Of a DNA stretch of 64,000 bases, positions 60,598-64,000 are shown one piece after another. The notes under the pieces are model-generated. The model was not told the origin of the DNA and searched no databases. It was given only the letters and a program-made list of their open reading frames with translations. The stretch is from positions 9,203 to 73,202 of the forward strand of contig MNCI01030540.1 in assembly GCA_015680685.1 (NCBI GenBank), in the 5' to 3' direction. A program made the position numbers and the translations under genes. The stretch is from Gnetum montanum (Eukaryota > Streptophyta > Gnetopsida > Gnetales > Gnetaceae). Within the stretch, counting starts at the first letter, position 1, and the number at the start of each line of letters is the position of its first letter.

Positions 60598-60960
60598 AAT
60601 ATACGCCCAGCGTATATGCCCAAGTATACATTCCCAGCATATACATTCAAATCTCAGCGTAAACGCCTAGCGTGTACGCTCAGGAGGTACAACAGATGCA
60701 TATGCCCGGTATGAAACCTCCAAAGACGGCATGAAAACAGCACTACAGAGCAAGATTTGGCACAAGGCAGCAACCATCATTGTATATGCCCAGCACATCA
60801 GCGTATATGCCCAGCGCATATGCCAGTGTCCATGACATCTAATCCTAAGTCCACATACGCCCAGCACATCAGCGTATACGCCCTAGCATATACGTCCAAC
60901 GTATACGCCTAGCGTATACGCCCACAGTTTACGCTCGCTGCAGATAGCGTATACGCCCAC
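60598..60960 (+). repeat. GCGTATACGC word array in 3' LTR
   Basis: About fifteen copies of CCCAGCGTATATGCC, AGCGTATACGCCC and similar. The array ends about 90 bases before the TATA box. Confidence 0.85.
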
Positions 60961-61052
60961 AAAATGTAACATATTGTACACTTGTATTTTATGCCTTTGC
61001 ACCCGGTCAACGCGCCACATGTCTCCCAACCTGAGTCTAACACCAAAACTTG

Positions 61053-61060
61053 TATAAAAG
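61053..61060 (+). promoter_or_regulatory. TATA box of 3' LTR
   Basis: TGTATAAAAGCCC downstream of the word array. Sequence from about 61080 is then R/U5, with GTTTACGC words at 61370-61460 resembling 45510-45560. Confidence 0.65.
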
Positions 61061-61484
61061 CCCAAATTTTTACAAGATGAGGACGGTTGGAAAAATTCCC
61101 AGAACACACCAGAGAGCAGAGATGCTGCGAACCAAAGCACAAAACATGTTATGCTGGATAACCCTGTATGCTGAGCATATAGCCTCTATGTTGTGCCTAC
61201 AGTGTGAACCAGCCACCATCACCCTTGCATCCACTGGGGCTTTTTGTCTGCCTTATGTTACAGTCACAACTACATCAGACCGGTGCATTGTACTTTTATT
61301 CTGTAATGCCATTGTTACATTTTCTTCCTAAAATCATTTACAGTTTGCATTAATTATTGTATGTATTCTGTTTACGCCTGTTTACGTTTATGCTCTATTC
61401 GCATCAGTTACACTGTTTACGCTCTGATTTACGCCCGCTACGCCGTTTACGTATAACCCAGCGTATAGCACTTCGGTGTATGTT

Positions 61485-61875
61485 TGGGGAAATCCTTGTC
61501 TGATCCGCGTGCAGACCATCCAAGGTACTCTACCTTCGTTCATTCCAGCTCACCCTCAGGCAAAGGTAGGATCTTCTGTGCACGTCCTGCAATCCCACGA
61601 TCTTTGTTTCCTTCCAACTGGAGACCGACGATTTCGGACAGTACAATATGCAAGCACTTACTCAAATTAAACACTATCAACAGAGGAAAAAGTAACAGCA
61701 CCACCATAACATGACCATGCGTAAGATCAAGGAAGGTGACTGTACTGATCTAAATTGTCAATGTAAGGCTTGAAGGGAAAATAAACACCGAAAGATCATC
61801 GAGCAAGCACAGCTGACCCTTCCTTCACTTGAGGGCCTTGGATGGTCTACACGTAAATCAACCAAGGACTTCCTA
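61485..61875. repeat. Inverted LTR-end pair
   Basis: GTGCAGACCATCCAAGG (61510-61526 region) recurs inverted as CCTTGGATGGTCTACAC (about 61839-61855). Similarity extends about 65-75 bases on both arms (ATCCTTG...AGCTCACC against the complement of AGCTGACCC...AAGGACT). It marks two related elements lying end to end in opposite orientation. Confidence 0.6.
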
Positions 61876-62133
61876 GAGCGTAAACTATGGCTTGCGCTGG
61901 GGTTATCGTAATTGATGTCTTAAAATGTAAACAGTGCACATAAAATGTAAACAAAAACATATGTAGAAACCATATTGTGAATAAAACATAAACCAAATGT
62001 AAAATAAATGTAAAGCATAGAGTAAATAGAATAAATGGCTGGCAAAATCAACTGTATTGTATTTCTTAGAAAAGATGTGCACTGGTCAAAGTGTAGCTAC
62101 ACATATGGATGGCAGGTCAAGCACCAAGCCCCG

Positions 62134-62170
62134 AGGTGATGTGATGTGATGATGTGATGTGATGTGTGTC
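62134..62170. repeat. (GATGT)n microsatellite
   Basis: About seven GATGT/GATGAT units. Confidence 0.9.
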
Positions 62171-62619
62171 AAAAGTACTTGGATGCCAGGATTCAAGTAT
62201 GCTTGAGCGCCCAAGGATTGCTGGTCAAAGTTTACTAAGTCATCCAACTCCAAAATTGCCAACCCCGTTTACGTGAATTGTATTTATAGGGTTTGGTTGG
62301 GCTTGGGTGTGGAATTCAAGAATGGAATCAATGATTGGGATTTAACAGGAAAACAGATCAAGTGACATGTGTCCGGTGGAAAGTTGTGCATGAATTGGAT
62401 GTGTGTCAGCAAGCTATGTTCTAGACCAGGTGCATTGTATCTTACAACGTGTGGCTTACTCAAACCCATAGAAGTACATACAATTTAGACCATGAGGGCC
62501 TGATAAGCCCCACAAGTGAAAATTTACAATGGAATCAAGAGAAATTGACTCTAGCTCACTTGAAACTTCTCGATCTTTGACTTGACTACTACAAGATGTT
62601 GGTTCAAGTGGTTCTGTGA

Positions 62620-63610
62620 CTATCTAAAGAGTTGATTTTGTCTCAGCGTGACTTGAGCATGCACACGCGACACTCACGCTGTAGCGTGATCTCAATGTGA
62701 GCAAATCAAAACAGGCAATTTTCCACAAAATTTTGGAATTTTGCAGCCTGATTCTAAAGTGCAAGGATTTCCTAACTATGATTGAAGAATTGAGCTGGAA
62801 AGTACCTTGTTTCGAGCTATTAATGATAATTCACGTTGGAGTCATGCGGCAGTGTGACCACAGCATGACATGTAGCATGACATGATTCGAAAATGGTGTA
62901 TTTTGCTTCAAATTGTGATTTTGAAGCTTGATTCTTGAGTGTAACTACTGTCTAGATATAGTTAATCTTGAGAGTGATCTAAAATCTAGAATTTAAGCCT
63001 AGATGTGACTTTTTTGGAACCACTTTGAGTAGGTCACGCTGTAGTCACGCTACAACATGACATGCGAAATATTTGCAAAACTTGCAATTTTGAGCTAAAA
63101 TCTGGCATTTTTGAAGGTTGGGACCCATATTTATCAATAGTGGACCTTGAGGATGACTTGCACGCTTGAAATCAAGTCATTTTGACTCAGTTTTGAGGCT
63201 CTAAAAGTTGGTCACACTGGACACACGTTGCAGCGTGACCTCAAAAACTTGCAATTTTGAGTTGAAATTTGGAATTTCTGAAGGCTAGGACCCATAGTTG
63301 TCAATAGTGGACCCTAAGGATAACTTGCATACTTGAAATCAAGTCATTTTGACTTAGTTTTGAGGCTCTAAAAGTTGGTCATGCTAGAGTCACGCTGCAG
63401 CGTGACCTGCAGCATGAGTGAGAAAATTTGCACCTTTTGATGTTGAAATTTGAATCCCTGAATGGTGAAGCTTGGAGTTAACATCAATGTCCCTTGAGAA
63501 TGGCTTGCACCTTCAGATTGGGCCATCTTTGACCTAATTTTAAAGCTATCGGAGTTACTTTCACTCAGCGCAAGATAGCTTGACAGTGTGATCAAGCTGG
63601 CTTGAAGAAG
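62620..63610 (-). repeat. ~170-bp tandem array with GTCACGCTGCAGCGTGAC palindromes
   Basis: About five diverged units; the last three are clearest (CTTGCAATTTT at 63081 and 63248, a related TTTGCACCTTTT near 63427). Each holds an AAGTCATTTTGACT box, a GAGGCTCTAAAAGTTGGTCA box and a palindrome built on CACGCTGCAGCGTG. The perfect 18-base palindrome is near 63390. Confidence 0.8.
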
Positions 63611-64000
63611 CTGGACTTGAGATTCATGCCTTAGTCAAATTTTTCATCCCGAATGCTCGAAAGGGCTTGAGTTGTTCTTGTTTCAAAGTGTTAGGAAAAA
63701 ATTAGTGGTGTTTCAGTGACCTAGACTTCAAAGCTATTTGCAAACATGCAAGTAAATTCTAAGTCAACTAGGAAGGACCTTTCTGTAGCAACAAAAAAAA
63801 TTGATGGATGGAACACCAAGATTCACAAGTGCATAGCCTAACCCTAAATCCATGCGAGGGCTTGCTAGAGGTGGAGATGAGGTGCCTAAATGGTCTAGCT
63901 GATTGAACAAGCACTTACTAGATGTAATGGGGGTCCAAGGTAGTGTTGATGCAAAATAGTGCTAAGTGTTCAAGTAGTGTCAATGATGTTAACGGTGTTA
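63611..64000. other. No recognised gene
   Basis: Probably continues the minus-strand U3. No coding signal. Confidence 0.4.

Larger units (their letters stand above)
45450..61480 (+). mobile_element. Tat-type Ty3/gypsy element with antisense spliced gene
   Basis: Plus-strand order: a partial 5' LTR-like region with TACGCTG words (45515-45850), gag-protease (45942-50033), a short-repeat array, an antisense spliced gene (50524-55039) with its own promoter, another short-repeat array, pol (55656-59114), a third array, a 3' region and a 3' LTR-like region with GCGTATACGC words and a TATA box at 61053. The second RNase H between RNase H and integrase is the hallmark of the Tat lineage. Exact LTR borders, primer site and target duplication could not be found. 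GC content is clearly higher than in the flanks. Confidence 0.75.
61785..64000 (-). repeat. Minus-strand LTR-like region of a related element
   Basis: On the minus strand: a tandem array with CACGCTGCAGCGTG words (62620-63610), a TATA box (TATTTATA on plus, 62281-62288), then downstream sequence ending in the inverted segment at 61785-61875. Its U5-like part has GTTTACAT and TTTACGCTC words. The right border lies beyond the window or is unrecognised. Confidence 0.5.

Overview
This window is nuclear DNA of a land plant, probably a seed plant with a large, repeat-choked genome (a gymnosperm or similar would fit, but the sequence does not prove it). It holds no intact host gene. It is AT-rich and made almost entirely of decayed plant-type retrotransposons: Ty3/gypsy elements with tRNA-Asp-type primer sites, Ty3/gypsy elements of Tat type with a second RNase H, one possible Ty1/copia-like element, and LINE scraps. 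Two N bases (4173, 22858) mark assembly uncertainties.

Layout. 1-9319: two pol-less gypsy copies (A and B) joined at one LTR; both keep gag and a 3' region with a small accessory reading frame. 9574-32113: a three-level nest. A copia-like element (minus) received a gypsy element (plus, 14153-31557) in its 5' leader; that element then received a second gypsy element of the same family (minus, 14569-24907) inside its 5' LTR. The innermost insertion has a perfect 5-bp target duplication (CCAGT); the middle one has a 4/5 match (GTATT/GTATC). The innermost copy keeps gag, protease, RT, RNase H and integrase in decayed form, while the middle copy has lost RT to integrase. 32114-39330: mostly unassignable sequence with LINE pieces, one LTR-like block and a 40-bp tandem array. 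39340-42860: a decayed Tat-type pol (minus). 43402-44345: a pseudogene of a glutathionyl-hydroquinone reductase, directly upstream of that pol and on the same strand. 44740-45420: a 70-bp tandem array and a LINE fragment.

45450-61480 is the most interesting part: a more GC-rich Tat-type element with gag-protease (45942-50033) and pol (55656-59114) on the plus strand. Between them, on the minus strand, lies a spliced gene of eight inferred exons (50524-55039) with its own TATA box. All seven introns have GT-AG ends and every exon phase agrees, giving exactly 1071 codons. Its exon 2 resembles the FCP1/NLI-interacting HAD phosphatase fold, with key acidic residues lost. The three long frames hold about 28 premature stops and only one suspected pair of compensating small deletions. 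Short-repeat arrays (TTAAACT type) punctuate all three module boundaries, and arrays of the self-complementary word GCGTATACGC occur in the LTR and around the antisense promoter. 61785-64000 is a minus-strand LTR-like region of a related element with a ~170-bp tandem array.

A recurring theme is that the LTR families here each carry a different array of self-complementary words in U3 upstream of a TATA box. All similarities were judged by eye; no alignment or database search was run.
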